Assembly: GCA_964428015.1 (NCBI GenBank) | Contig: CAYRWR010000006.1 | Location: forward strand, 1 to 64,000 | From: CAYRWR01 sp964428015 | Lineage (GTDB): Bacteria > Spirochaetota > Brevinematia > Brevinematales > CAYRWR01 | Direction: 5' to 3' | Length of the DNA: 64,000 nucleotides | Shown here: in pieces, positions 43,377-53,171 of the stretch | Layout of the letters: every line of letters starts with the position of its first letter | Position numbering within the stretch: position 1 is the first letter of the stretch | Program-made: the position numbers and the translations under genes | The notes under the pieces: model-generated | The model's input: the letters and a program-made list of their open reading frames with translations, nothing else | What the model was told of the DNA's origin: nothing | Database searches by the model: none

Positions 43377-43405
43377 TTGACGGGAGGGGCAAAACAGGTT
43401 ATAAT
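43377..43405 (+). promoter_or_regulatory. near-consensus promoter of pfp
   Basis: TTGACG (43377-43382) and TATAAT (43400-43405), spacer exactly 17 bp, about 34 bp before the pfp ATG, which has AGGAGG. Among the strongest-looking promoters in the window. Confidence 0.85.
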
Positions 43406-43439
43406 CCTATGATTTATTTTTATACCATAGGAGGCAGAG

Positions 43440-45203
43440 ATGGCTGATCTGGCTAGTGAACTCATCGCGATGGAGAACCACAACTCCCTGTTTGAGCAGG
43501 AGATACGCAGTCTGAAAGTACCCGTGATCAAGTCTTTCATCAAAGACGGTAAGATCGTCCCTACATCCTTTAAGGAGACCAGCAAGGTGCTGGGCACCAA
43601 GGACGTGGACAAGGTCAGCCAGGCATTTAAAAAATCCGTGGGTGTGACCGGCAACAAAGTGCTGGAAGCCAAAGAAGGTGTACCCTCTGTAACCGGCAAA
43701 CGGGTAGCAGTGCTCTTTTCCGGCGGCCCCGCCTCAGGCGGACACAACGTGGTAGTAGGCATCAAAAAAGCCCTGGGCAGCGGCAATACCCTCCTGGGTA
43801 CCAAAGCCGGCCCCAAGGGACTCCTGGCCGGGGATTTCTTTGAGATCACCGATAAGGCCGTGAACAATATCATCAATACCGGGGGTTTTGACTTCCTGGG
43901 CTCCGACCGCACCAAGATCAAGACCGAAGAGCAGTTTGCCCAGGTCAAAAAGGTGGTCAAGGAACATAAGCTGGACGCCATCATCGTGGCCGGCGGAGAC
44001 GACTCCAATACCAATGCCGCAGTGCTGGCTGAGCTCCTGTTTGACGACGGAGTGCAGGTCATCGGTGTGCCCAAGACCATCGACGGCGACCTCCAGATAG
44101 GCGACATCCTGCCTATATCCTTTGGCTACGACACCGCTACCAAGATCTACGCGGAAGTAGTGGGCAATATCCTCCAGGATACACCCAGCTCCCGTAAATA
44201 CTGGCACTTTATCAAGCTGATGGGACGTTCCGCCTCTCATGTAGCCCTGGAAGTAGCCCTGCAGGTCAAGCCCGCCGTGGCTCTGATCAGTGAAGAGATC
44301 CTGGAAAAAGAAATGAGCCTGGATCAGATCATCAAGCAAATCGCCGACATCGTGGCCAAGCGCCAGGCTAAAGGCATCAACCACGGGGTAGTGCTGATCC
44401 CCGAAGGCCTGATCGAATTTATCCCTGAAATGAGGGTAATGATCGAAGAGCTCAATGAAGTGATCGCCAAGTATTCTGCAGACCTGGATGAACTCCATGT
44501 ATCTGAAAAGAAAGATTTTGTGTATAAGCGTATGGGAGCGGAGAGTGCCCGTCTCATGGCCTCCCTGCCCAGCCAGATCGAGAACATGCTGCTCCTGGAA
44601 AGGGATAGTCACGGCAACCTGCCTGTGTCCCAGATTCCCACTGAGACCCTGCTCATCGAAATGGTAGAGCAGCAGCTCTCCCTAATGAAGAAGCACGACG
44701 ATGAAGTAAAGCACCTCAACCTCAGCGCCAAGGAGCTGGAAAACTTTAAAAAAGCTAAATTTTCCACCCTCAACCACTTCTTCGGCTACGAAGGACGCTG
44801 CGGCGCTCCTACCTTGTTCGACGCCGCCTATACCCTCAACCTGGGCCTGATCGCCGGCTCTCTGGTACTGGACGGCCGCACCGGCTATATGGCCGGCATG
44901 TCTGATCTGGACAAGGGCGGCAAGGTACTGGGCATCCCCCTGACCGGTCTAATCAATATCGAACGCCGCCACGGCGCCGATGAGATGGTGATCGAAAAAG
45001 CCCTGGTCAAACTGGACAGCCCCGCCTTCAACTTTTTCGCCCGCCGCCGCGACGCCTGGGCCGATAGCGATGTGTTCGCCTCTCCCGGACCCCGTCAGCT
45101 GTGGGGCCCCTCGGCTCACCAGATCCCCTATACCGTGGCCCTCAACCGTGACTACCCCAATCTGAACTTTAACATGGGTGAAGCCATGGATCTGACCAAG
45201 TAG
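43440..45203 (+). CDS. pfp: diphosphate-fructose-6-phosphate 1-phosphotransferase
   Basis: PPi-dependent phosphofructokinase, reversible in glycolysis and gluconeogenesis. A 587-residue long-form (plant-beta-like) protein. Active-site parts: LFSGGPASGGHN (92-103), AGGDDSNTN (184-192, whose second Asp marks PPi rather than ATP use) and PKTIDGD (211-217), plus a long C-terminal half. Codon choice is strongly biased toward C-ending codons, and with the strong promoter this suggests high expression. A terminator follows 24 bp after the stop, so it is a single-gene unit. Confidence 0.94.
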   Translation: MADLASELIAMENHNSLFEQEIRSLKVPVIKSFIKDGKIVPTSFKETSKVLGTKDVDKVSQAFKKSVGVTGNKVLEAKEGVPSVTGKRVAVLFSGGPASGGHNVVVGIKKALGSGNTLLGTKAGPKGLLAGDFFEITDKAVNNIINTGGFDFLGSDRTKIKTEEQFAQVKKVVKEHKLDAIIVAGGDDSNTNAAVLAELLFDDGVQVIGVPKTIDGDLQIGDILPISFGYDTATKIYAEVVGNILQDTPSSRKYWHFIKLMGRSASHVALEVALQVKPAVALISEEILEKEMSLDQIIKQIADIVAKRQAKGINHGVVLIPEGLIEFIPEMRVMIEELNEVIAKYSADLDELHVSEKKDFVYKRMGAESARLMASLPSQIENMLLLERDSHGNLPVSQIPTETLLIEMVEQQLSLMKKHDDEVKHLNLSAKELENFKKAKFSTLNHFFGYEGRCGAPTLFDAAYTLNLGLIAGSLVLDGRTGYMAGMSDLDKGGKVLGIPLTGLINIERRHGADEMVIEKALVKLDSPAFNFFARRRDAWADSDVFASPGPRQLWGPSAHQIPYTVALNRDYPNLNFNMGEAMDLTK

Positions 45204-45226
45204 ATTATGTATTTGTAAAAGATGAG

Positions 45227-45254
45227 ACGCCTCCCGATGAGGGGGCGTTTTTTA
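45227..45254 (+). terminator. rho-independent terminator of pfp
   Basis: ACGCCTCC pairs with GGGGGCGT (one G-T pair) around a short loop and is followed by six T residues. Confidence 0.85.
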
Positions 45255-45398
45255 TTTGTCACAATATAGGATACCAACAATATCAGGTTCAGCCCTATTT
45301 CTGGCGGATCGATCATTTATTTTCATTTAATCCGGTTTATATGATAAAAACTGATTTATGTGGTACACTTAACCTATCAATTCAGGAGGAATATATTG

Positions 45399-46925
45399 AT
45401 GAGAAATGCAGTATTTATAGCGGCGATCTTCAGCGTCATTTTTACTTTTTCCTGCGCCCCCCACCAGGGAGGGGACGGTCTTCCTGAGGTATCCGACTAT
45501 CCCATCGTCACTAACACCGGCCCATCCTATTACGTGGACAGTCAGTCGGGGAATGACAGTAATGACGGCCTGTCTCAGGGAGCTCCCTGGCAGAGTATAG
45601 GGCATCTCAACAGTCAGACCTTATCCCCCGGCTCTTCAGTCTACTTTAAACGGGGTAGTGTATGGAGAGAACGTGTCCAGGTGCAGAGCGGGACACCTCA
45701 GGGCTTTATCCTTTACGGTGCTTATGGTACCGGCCCTTTACCGGTCTTCCTGGGTTCGGTCAGTATGACAAATGCCGGTGACTGGACAAATATTACAGGA
45801 CAGCCAAGTGAATGGGTTTCTACTCAGACTTTTTCCTTTGATGTGGGTAATATTATTTTTAATGACGGAGAGAGCTGCGGTCTTAAAAAATGGAGTACTG
45901 CAGATTTAACCTCGAATGGGGAATATACATTTTATTCCAATACCCGGCAGGTAGTACTTTTCTACACCGGCAATCCAGCCTCGGCTGGATATACCAACAT
46001 CGATCTGGCTCTCAACCAGCATATGTTTTATGTGGGTGCCCCCCTGGAAAACAGAGGACTGCAGGGTGTGAGTAACATCATCTTTGAAAATCTGGCCCTC
46101 AAGTACGGCGCGGCACACGGCTTCGGCTTTAAGAATGCTCAGCATGTAGTAGTGAGGGGATGTGAGATTTCCTGGATGGGGGGAGGGCTGCTCCATATGG
46201 ATGGAGCGACGCCGGTGCGCTTCGGTAATGCCATCGAGTTTTTTAACAGCGATGCCTACTGTGAAGTCTACGGCAACAAGATATGGGAGATTTACGATAC
46301 TGCCATTACTCCTCAGAATTCCACCGGAATAGTTCTTCTGAAACATATTTTTATGCACCATAATATCATGTGGAACTGCGGTCTGGCCTCCATCGAACTA
46401 TGGTGTAGGTCCAGCGGCTCTTTGGTCACCAATATCCGCTTTGAAAATAATACCTGTGTGGATGCAGGTATGGGATGGGGGAGGCAGAGACCAGATCCAG
46501 GTGGGTATCAGGTACTGATGGCTAGTACCTATGCTGATACAGGGAGCATCTTTTTCCGAAACAATATCTTCTCAGGAGCGTCGCGCAGCATGCTGGTAGT
46601 AAGCCAGAACTTTAATAATTTCAGTCAGGCAGTGCTCGACTATAATCTGTGGTATAGCCCCACTAATACCATCCTGTACACTCTCTATACCGACCCTAAC
46701 GCGATAATCGTTACCACGGTATATAGTACCAATACCAATGGCTTCAAGTCTGCTACGGCCAAAGAGACCCATGGTATATTCATTGATCCATTACTAAACG
46801 GGGACTTTACACTGCAGAGTGGCTCCCCGGCAATCGACGCGGGAGTAGACAACGGTTATACCCGGGATTTTAATGGGCAGATAGTACCTAACGGGGGATT
46901 TGACCTGGGAGCTTTAGAATTCTAA
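45399..46925 (+). CDS. right-handed beta-helix surface lipoprotein
   Basis: A 508-residue lipoprotein with lipobox TFSC (Cys about 18). It opens YYVDSQSGNDSNDGLSQG then PWQSIGHLN, the usual start of DUF1565/pectate-lyase-like beta-helices, followed by right-handed parallel beta-helix coils (about 175-430; for example NIIFENLALKYGAAHGFGF). It ends GSPAIDAGVDNGY then DFNGQ, as in choice-of-anchor Q type repeats. Probably binds or cuts polysaccharide at the surface; the catalytic residues cannot be assigned. The ATG at 45399 has AGGAGG. Confidence 0.8.
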   Translation: MRNAVFIAAIFSVIFTFSCAPHQGGDGLPEVSDYPIVTNTGPSYYVDSQSGNDSNDGLSQGAPWQSIGHLNSQTLSPGSSVYFKRGSVWRERVQVQSGTPQGFILYGAYGTGPLPVFLGSVSMTNAGDWTNITGQPSEWVSTQTFSFDVGNIIFNDGESCGLKKWSTADLTSNGEYTFYSNTRQVVLFYTGNPASAGYTNIDLALNQHMFYVGAPLENRGLQGVSNIIFENLALKYGAAHGFGFKNAQHVVVRGCEISWMGGGLLHMDGATPVRFGNAIEFFNSDAYCEVYGNKIWEIYDTAITPQNSTGIVLLKHIFMHHNIMWNCGLASIELWCRSSGSLVTNIRFENNTCVDAGMGWGRQRPDPGGYQVLMASTYADTGSIFFRNNIFSGASRSMLVVSQNFNNFSQAVLDYNLWYSPTNTILYTLYTDPNAIIVTTVYSTNTNGFKSATAKETHGIFIDPLLNGDFTLQSGSPAIDAGVDNGYTRDFNGQIVPNGGFDLGALEF

Positions 46926-46942
46926 ATTAAACTGCTTTTCTG

Positions 46943-46975
46943 AGACCGGTGAATTTGCTTCACCGGTCTTTTTTA
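46943..46975 (+). terminator. rho-independent terminator of the beta-helix gene
   Basis: GACCGGTGA (46944-46952) pairs with TCACCGGTC (46960-46968) and is followed by a run of T. Confidence 0.87.
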
Positions 46976-46999
46976 ATTTTAAGTTGTCATCCGTTGAAT

Positions 47000-47028
47000 T
47001 TGGCAAAGAATTATTTCTGTGTTAAAAT
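47000..47028 (+). promoter_or_regulatory. sigma70-type promoter of the receptor-like barrel
   Basis: TTGGCA (47000-47005) and TAAAAT (47023-47028), spacer 17 bp, before the ATG at 47055. Confidence 0.68.
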
Positions 47029-47054
47029 TATTCCATGCATGAAAGGAGTATCCT

Positions 47055-48644
47055 ATGAAGAAGGTTCTGGCTGTCCTTATTCTTTTATCCCTGTACTGGA
47101 GCGGCTATGCCCAGCAGAAAGATAGCGACACCAAGGAGCCGCCTTCCAAGATTGTTCTGCCGGATATCAAGCTGACTATTGAAGATGAGAGTGAGATGCC
47201 TTTGTTTTCCAACGAAAAGGATCTCCTCTCAGAGACAACTCCCGATGCCAAAAGAGTAGACATAGAGGAACTGGCCACTACCAAGGTCAGTGAAAGGATA
47301 AAACTGGAATTAATGGAAGACCGTAAGAAGGAAAGCTTTTCATTGTCCACTTTCAAGCTCTATTACGGCAGTTTTCAAAATCTCATCATAGATTTTAATT
47401 TTGGCAAAAGCCTGGGGGAACTGAACTACCTGATCACCTATCTGCGCAACAAAAGAGATAGTCTGGGCTATATGGGCACCAATTATTTTAATACTGAGTT
47501 GGCACTGGATGATCTTAATCTGGATTTTATCTATGGGGTGGGAGATACCAGTGACCTCAATGCCACCTTTGGGTATTATGAGAGGAGTATAGGGCTTCAT
47601 TCCAGTCCGGTAAATATTTCCGAACAGAAACTGCACCTCCCGGTCAAGATCAACCTGCTGTATCACGGTGAAAACAACTACAAAGTCACTGTGGGTACCT
47701 ATATGGATTATCTGGCTCTGAGCCACAAATCCACCACTACCGAGACTCTAAAGGAGCTATGGGAAACCGGTCTGAATGCTAAATTTGAAGCCAACTGGAG
47801 CAGAGACAATTTTTTAAAGACAGATGGTGATTTTCACTTTTCCAGTCTGCTCACCAATCAGCAGTATGAAGGGGGCCTCAACCTGGTAGCACGATTTACT
47901 ATTCTGAGATCCCTGGCTCTGGAATTGGGGGGAGGACTACGTCTCTATACCTACAAAAGCCTGTTTATCTACCCCGACCTGGCCCTGATCTATAAATACA
48001 GCCAGATTTTTAATCTCAAAGCGGGAATTACCGGTGGCTACAAAAAATACGATGCCGAAGCCATACTGGGCCATAACCAGATAGATCTGACCCAGGCCGA
48101 TCCTGAAGAAAAAAATGATTTCCGTTTATCCATAAATTTCAGCCCGGTTAAATTCGCCACCCTGAGATCTGCTTTATCCTATCAGGTGTACCATTCCTAC
48201 CTCAACATAAGCTACTCCGGACTGACAGATCTCTACAGTATGCAAAACCTTACTAATGTTAATGTACTGGAATCAGAGACCATACTGGAGTTTATGTTCG
48301 GTGAAAGGCTGGCCTTGAACATGAGTTACCGTTACCGCCTGCCTTCCCGGGATGATCTGCTGTTTTTTGCTCCACACACTGCCTCCATACTGCTGGAATA
48401 CAAAAACCAGGAAAGCGGCACGGAGATCTCTACCAAAGTCAATTATAAGGATATAGAACAGGTGGTTTCTTCTGTCTATCAGGCCAGCGCGGTGATCTGG
48501 GACGCATCTTTTTCCCAGAGCCTGACCCCGGAAATCTTTCTGGATTTAAAAGTTAATAACATTTTGAACCAGAATGACTATGAAAAATCGCAGGTACCCA
48601 AAGGCGGCTTCTCCATTAACGGGGGTATCCGTATCTTACTCTGA
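47055..48644 (+). CDS. outer-membrane barrel resembling a plug-less TonB receptor
   Basis: A 529-residue exported protein (signal peptide about 1-19, ending GYAQ). After an acidic linker (about 25-95) come amphipathic beta-strands to the end. The last strands, LDLKVNNILNQNDYEKSQ then GGFSINGGIRILL, look like the end of TonB-dependent receptors. The N-terminal plug domain of such receptors is not visible, so it may be a receptor-derived barrel or porin. AAAGGAG precedes the ATG. It may share a transcript with the next barrel gene (38 bp gap). Confidence 0.65.
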   Translation: MKKVLAVLILLSLYWSGYAQQKDSDTKEPPSKIVLPDIKLTIEDESEMPLFSNEKDLLSETTPDAKRVDIEELATTKVSERIKLELMEDRKKESFSLSTFKLYYGSFQNLIIDFNFGKSLGELNYLITYLRNKRDSLGYMGTNYFNTELALDDLNLDFIYGVGDTSDLNATFGYYERSIGLHSSPVNISEQKLHLPVKINLLYHGENNYKVTVGTYMDYLALSHKSTTTETLKELWETGLNAKFEANWSRDNFLKTDGDFHFSSLLTNQQYEGGLNLVARFTILRSLALELGGGLRLYTYKSLFIYPDLALIYKYSQIFNLKAGITGGYKKYDAEAILGHNQIDLTQADPEEKNDFRLSINFSPVKFATLRSALSYQVYHSYLNISYSGLTDLYSMQNLTNVNVLESETILEFMFGERLALNMSYRYRLPSRDDLLFFAPHTASILLEYKNQESGTEISTKVNYKDIEQVVSSVYQASAVIWDASFSQSLTPEIFLDLKVNNILNQNDYEKSQVPKGGFSINGGIRILL

Positions 48645-48682
48645 TTTTTTACCTGTGGGGGGTGAAATACCGGAGTGTGGAA

Positions 48683-49933
48683 ATGAAAAAAAGTCTGCTG
48701 GTGCTAATGATTCTGGTTCTTAGTCTCCCCTCATGGGCGGATACGACCCGGGGTGATGCCCTGGTCAATTGTATCCATCTAATCGATGACTCTGCCGTTC
48801 TTATTTATTTTCCCAGCCGTCTCCTGGATCAGAGAAGCGCGGTGTTTCTGCGGGTAGGGGATGTGGACAGTGCTGTCAAAAATACGGTCTTCCTGCCGGG
48901 GGTACAGCTGATAAATTCCGCGGGCTTTTCCTTTTCCTATTATTATGGCCGCCCCCTGGGCACGACTCCCGCCATGATGGCTAATCCCAGCCTCGGTTTT
49001 ACCGCAGCCAATTATTCCGCTCCGGTCAGCCTCATCTTGGGTAAAACGCTGGGCAGTTTGAAGCTGGGACTGGGCTATATTCTGGGCATCTATTCCACGG
49101 ATAGTAAATTGACAGCGCCGGACGGAACGTTGTCCAATACTATGGTGTCCAGTTATCAACTGCACCAGCTTCAACCCTCCCTGACTATGTCTCTGGGAAA
49201 AGCCACACTGGATGCCAGTCTGCTCCTGGGTATACACTTCCTGAACAATTCAGAAAAGACCGCGTTCAATACCAATCAGACCAGCCCGGCTTCCTTTTTT
49301 CAAAGCCTGGGCCTGCAGGCTCAATATACCCTGCCTCTATCGGCCCAGCTCAGTCTGGCTGTGCGGGTAGGCAGCGCCCTGTCCAATCTGGGATATAGTG
49401 CTGTCACCGGTTCAGGATCGACCAATGCCGTGACTAATAAGTCTGTCCGGCAGCAGGCCCAGATCGATTTGACCGCGGGCCTGAAGTATTCCGCGGCACC
49501 CAGTGTGGATATCTTTTTCGATATGCTGGCTGGGTACCATGTCAATTATCAGCAGAACAGCACCGGTACCAATATCACTTCTACCACCGATAACCGGTAT
49601 TTCATACTGCCAGTGTCTACCCGCCTGGGCATAGAATTCAGCAAAGCAGCCTGGTCATTCCGCCTGGCAGTCAGGACGGCCATGTCAGCCACCCAGACCC
49701 GGGCTGGTGCAACTACCACTACGGTCTTTGGCCCTCTGGTGACCCGGGCTATGATCGGCCTGGGCTGGCAGAAGGGAGACTGGACAGTCAACGCGGTGAT
49801 AAACCCCGCATTATTCAATGATACTATATTTATTATTTCAGGCGCCGGAGTACAGCCTGTCCTCCAATTATCAGTAAATTATCTCTTTCCTGACAAGAAA
49901 GCGGTTAATAGCAAAGGGGACGGCAGTCAATAA
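48683..49933 (+). CDS. outer-membrane beta-barrel protein
   Basis: A 416-residue exported protein (signal peptide about 1-19, ending SWADT) with many alternating amphipathic strands (ALVNCIHLIDD, GFSFSYYYGRPLG, LGIEFSKAAWSFRLAVR). It has the same build as the AT-rich gene at 50068-51366: comparable length, a signal peptide and an N-terminal description of a barrel followed by Ser/Thr-rich loops. Related function is likely but sequence identity looks low. The ATG at 48683 has GGAG upstream. Confidence 0.6.
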   Translation: MKKSLLVLMILVLSLPSWADTTRGDALVNCIHLIDDSAVLIYFPSRLLDQRSAVFLRVGDVDSAVKNTVFLPGVQLINSAGFSFSYYYGRPLGTTPAMMANPSLGFTAANYSAPVSLILGKTLGSLKLGLGYILGIYSTDSKLTAPDGTLSNTMVSSYQLHQLQPSLTMSLGKATLDASLLLGIHFLNNSEKTAFNTNQTSPASFFQSLGLQAQYTLPLSAQLSLAVRVGSALSNLGYSAVTGSGSTNAVTNKSVRQQAQIDLTAGLKYSAAPSVDIFFDMLAGYHVNYQQNSTGTNITSTTDNRYFILPVSTRLGIEFSKAAWSFRLAVRTAMSATQTRAGATTTTVFGPLVTRAMIGLGWQKGDWTVNAVINPALFNDTIFIISGAGVQPVLQLSVNYLFPDKKAVNSKGDGSQ

Positions 49934-49966
49934 CAAGGAATTTGTGATAAAAAACCTGCCTAATAT

Positions 49967-49995
49967 TTGCAGTCAGAAATTATTAGGTGTATAAT
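49967..49995 (+). promoter_or_regulatory. sigma70-type promoter of the AT-rich barrel gene
   Basis: TTGCAG (49967-49972) and TATAAT (49990-49995), spacer 17 bp, leaving a leader of about 65 bases to the ATG at 50068. Confidence 0.7.
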
Positions 49996-50067
49996 TGATT
50001 TATGTTTGAAGGTGAAAACAGGATACACAATTTAAATAAAAACAATTTCATAATAAGGAGTGTGCGT

Positions 50068-51366
50068 ATGAAAAAGGTGTTAGTTGTATTGGTTCTTTTA
50101 GTTTCTGTGGTTATTTCCGGATTTGCGACACTGGATATTCCACAAAGGGAATTAGCGTTAGGTCAGACTATTTTGGCTGATTATTATGCTTTTAATGTAT
50201 TTCCCTCTCTTCTTCCACAGGAAGATAGCCAAGTTTGGATGACTTTCAGAGATGGTGTAAATGTTTTTGAAAATGTTGCCGTATTCTGTAAAAAATCTGA
50301 AATGTTTAATCTTTTTTTGGTACATGATAATTTTGTTACCGGTGTGCCAACGGTTAATTTATTATTAAGTCAGGTTCAGTTTGGTACTGGCCCTTCCGTT
50401 AATTTTAATTATTCACAATCTTATCAATCTCCACTGAATATGGGATATGCTATTTCCTTGGGTGCTTTAGGCTTAGGGATTCTGTTGGATTACCAATATT
50501 ACAATGAAAAATCAAAAACATATGGAGCTACAACAAATATCCTGGATGTAAATAACTCAGTATTTGATATTCGTCCCGGACTTAGTTTAGATTTAGGAAA
50601 AATTAAAATAGATGCAAGTGTCCCTATGCGATTAAATTCACTGAAGTATGTTGATACAGTAGATGGGCCAACCACTACCAACAGTGTGAGTGTTTCAGTA
50701 CCTTTTGTAAATAATATTGGTTTGGTTGCAAGAGCTCAATTATCTGCTTCAGATGTATGGGATTTTGGTGCATGGGTTAATGTATTAGCAACTACTCTTA
50801 ATGGCTCTTATGAGGATAAAACTGCAGGAGTAAGAACTACACAATCTTATTGGGATGCAGTCACATTCAATTATTCAGCAACTTTAGGTTTGAAATGTAC
50901 TCCATCTGAAAAAATGAAAATCTATTGTGATATCTCATTTGGGCAAAATATTGCAAATGGTGGTAAAAGCGCGAATTATATAGATGGAGCACTAAACGGA
51001 ACTGTTACAACAAATAATATAGTTACTACTACCACTTTAATACCAACAATGAATTTTGGTTTTGAAATCACATTAGGTAAATTTAAACCACGTCTGGGGA
51101 TTATTAATAGCTATACTCAAACTAAAACACTTATTCCAGCCAGTAAAAATGAATCATTTCTACAACCTGTTGGCTCTCAGATGATTACAGCTGGTTTGGG
51201 AATAGAGTTAGGTGACTTCACTATTGATGCTACACTCGCAACTGGCGCCAATACACTAGTTGCAGCATTAAACAATCCACTAATGATACCTTCAACAATT
51301 CTGGGTGGTACTGCTCCTGCGGTTACAACTGTCTTCAGCACCGTTGAAGTCAATTACCGTTTCTAA
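50068..51366 (+). CDS. outer-membrane beta-barrel protein, AT-rich gene
   Basis: A 432-residue exported protein (signal peptide about 1-20, ending SGFATLD) made of amphipathic strands and ending VEVNYRF, a classic C-terminal beta-signal with terminal Phe. It resembles the preceding barrel in build. The gene is much richer in A and T than its neighbours on both sides (frequent ATT, TTA, AAT codons), which suggests recent transfer or a different selective history. It has its own promoter and terminator. The ATG at 50068 has AAGGAG; an in-frame ATG at 50002 does not. Confidence 0.65.
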   Translation: MKKVLVVLVLLVSVVISGFATLDIPQRELALGQTILADYYAFNVFPSLLPQEDSQVWMTFRDGVNVFENVAVFCKKSEMFNLFLVHDNFVTGVPTVNLLLSQVQFGTGPSVNFNYSQSYQSPLNMGYAISLGALGLGILLDYQYYNEKSKTYGATTNILDVNNSVFDIRPGLSLDLGKIKIDASVPMRLNSLKYVDTVDGPTTTNSVSVSVPFVNNIGLVARAQLSASDVWDFGAWVNVLATTLNGSYEDKTAGVRTTQSYWDAVTFNYSATLGLKCTPSEKMKIYCDISFGQNIANGGKSANYIDGALNGTVTTNNIVTTTTLIPTMNFGFEITLGKFKPRLGIINSYTQTKTLIPASKNESFLQPVGSQMITAGLGIELGDFTIDATLATGANTLVAALNNPLMIPSTILGGTAPAVTTVFSTVEVNYRF

Positions 51367-51385
51367 TAGTTCTAAATTTTCATTC

Positions 51386-51419
51386 ACAAGCGGTCCTGCG
51401 GGGACCGCTTGTTTTTTTT
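51386..51419 (+). terminator. rho-independent terminator of the AT-rich barrel gene
   Basis: ACAAGCGGTCC (51386-51396) pairs with GGACCGCTTGT (51402-51412) and is followed by a long T run. Confidence 0.9.
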
Positions 51420-51467
51420 ATTTTTCTGCGTTCTTAGTGTATGATATAGTGTCTTCAGGAGGCAGTC

Positions 51468-53171
51468 ATGCGTCGTTTCTTCACACTTTTATTTCTGGTC
51501 AGTCTATACTCTTCTCTTTCAGCGGTGGAGTTTATGCAGCCTTCGGAGATCCGGCCCGGCATGAAGGGCTACGGCCTGTCCGTGTTCCAGGGTTGGGAGC
51601 CGTCCCGTTTTGAAGTCGAGGTCATCGATGTAATGCGCAATAAGCTCACCGGGGGAGACATCATCCTGGCCAGAGTCAGCGGCGCCGGCCTGGAAAAATC
51701 AGGTGTGATAGCCGGGATGTCCGGATCGCCTGTATACATTGACGGCAAGCTGGTAGGGGCCCTGGCTTTTACCTGGGCCTATGCCAAGGAGCCTCTGGCC
51801 GGTATCACTCCCATCGGCATGATGCTGAATGAAAAGGCCAATGCCGATACAGGCTACTATGACGATTTCAGCCAGTTCAGACGTATTTCTACCCCCCTCA
51901 CAGTCTCCGGTATGAACAGTGAAGCTCTAAAATACCTGCGTACCGCCTTGTCCAATCAGGGCTTTATCTTCACTGAGGGAGGCGGCACGGGATTCCAGGA
52001 TGTCCGCTATGACAGCCTCAAGCCGGGCGACTCAGTATCCCTGAATCTGGTGGATGGGGACCTGGATATTTCCGCCATCGGCACGGTTACCCATGTGGAT
52101 GGCAAGGATGTCTATATCTTTGGACACCCTATGAGTCAGGCTGGGAATATCAGCCTGCCCATCTCCCGATCTTATATTTACACCGTGATGCCGTCTTCCG
52201 TCTTGTCTTTTAAGATGGGCGCGGCCTCTTTGCCTCTGGGGGCGGCCCTCTTTGACGGACAGACCGCTGTATATTGTGAGCTGGGCCATCCTGCCGGTAT
52301 GGTGCCGGTCAGTGTAGCCGTCCGCACCTGGCAGAACAGCCACACCTATCATTACCGTGTAGCCGCGCACCCCGATTATTTCTCCAGTATGCTTTCCACC
52401 ACGCTGGTGTCTTCTCTCACCGCTAATGCCGGACTGATGGATGAAAAATCCATCACTTTGTCCTATAGGATTGAGGCGGAATACCAGGGACAGCCCTACA
52501 TAATCACCAATCAGTTTGTGTATTCCTTTGTGCCCGCTTTTTTTGAGCTGTATTCCATGATGATGGACCTGGATTATCTGTTTTCTACCTTCAGCTTTGC
52601 CCGTTTCGGCGATGTGACAGTCAAAAAGGTAGATTTTAAAATCGACGTGGACAAAGGCGTGAATTTTCTCAATATTGAAAATGTGATTTCGGACAAACAG
52701 GCCTACAAGCCGGGGGAAACGGTACGCCTCACTGTGATGATGAAACAACGGAAATCCTCTTATCTGAATAGTGAACTCAATCTGACCCTGCCCAAAACCC
52801 TGGAGGACGGCAATTACCGTATCTTTGTGGGCAATGATTTTGTGCGCGACTACCAGGTATGGAAGCTCTTTCCCCACGTCTACCAGATCGATTCCATGCA
52901 GGACCTGGTCAGGGAGCTGAGCAAACCCTCAGATGCCCGCAAACTGAATGCCTTTTTCATAGATTATGATAAGGGCATGGTGTACCAGGATAACAAGCTG
53001 GATGCTTTTCCCGAGACATATATCCGGCTGCTCAATGTCAGGAATGATCAGGGTAAGTATTTCCAGTTTCCCAGGGTTGTAGAAGCGGATACGGAGATGT
53101 CGCTGCCCGTCAACGGTTCCGGCTTTGTCAATATACGGGTCCTGGAAAACACTATCAAGAAGGTGAAATAA
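51468..53171 (+). CDS. exported SpoIVB/S55-type serine peptidase
   Basis: A 567-residue exported protein (signal peptide about 1-19) with a peptidase S55 domain (about 22-300). The opening QPSEIRPGMKGYGLSVFQG and the nucleophile region VIAGMSGSPVYIDGKLVGA (80-98) are characteristic; a later HP pair (IFGHPMSQAGN) may carry other active-site residues. S55 was defined by SpoIVB of spore formers, but non-spore relatives with long C-terminal domains are known in spirochaetes and others. The C-terminal part (about 330-567) is beta-rich and unassigned. AGGAGG precedes the ATG. Confidence 0.8.
   Translation: MRRFFTLLFLVSLYSSLSAVEFMQPSEIRPGMKGYGLSVFQGWEPSRFEVEVIDVMRNKLTGGDIILARVSGAGLEKSGVIAGMSGSPVYIDGKLVGALAFTWAYAKEPLAGITPIGMMLNEKANADTGYYDDFSQFRRISTPLTVSGMNSEALKYLRTALSNQGFIFTEGGGTGFQDVRYDSLKPGDSVSLNLVDGDLDISAIGTVTHVDGKDVYIFGHPMSQAGNISLPISRSYIYTVMPSSVLSFKMGAASLPLGAALFDGQTAVYCELGHPAGMVPVSVAVRTWQNSHTYHYRVAAHPDYFSSMLSTTLVSSLTANAGLMDEKSITLSYRIEAEYQGQPYIITNQFVYSFVPAFFELYSMMMDLDYLFSTFSFARFGDVTVKKVDFKIDVDKGVNFLNIENVISDKQAYKPGETVRLTVMMKQRKSSYLNSELNLTLPKTLEDGNYRIFVGNDFVRDYQVWKLFPHVYQIDSMQDLVRELSKPSDARKLNAFFIDYDKGMVYQDNKLDAFPETYIRLLNVRNDQGKYFQFPRVVEADTEMSLPVNGSGFVNIRVLENTIKKVK

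Noticed and set aside
43734..44612. Long antisense frame (292 codons) inside pfp, and another of 251 codons at 43352-44107
   Set aside because: pfp is certain and strongly codon-biased; C-ending codons on one strand keep the opposite frames open. No ribosome-binding site or family match.
51305..51613. Rightward frame of 102 codons bridging the AT-rich barrel and the S55 gene
   Set aside because: Crosses a strong terminator and overlaps the start of the S55 gene, which has a better ribosome-binding site.
52032..52877. Antisense frame of 281 codons inside the S55 peptidase gene
   Set aside because: Shadow of a G+C-rich gene; low-complexity His/Gly/Arg product with no family features.
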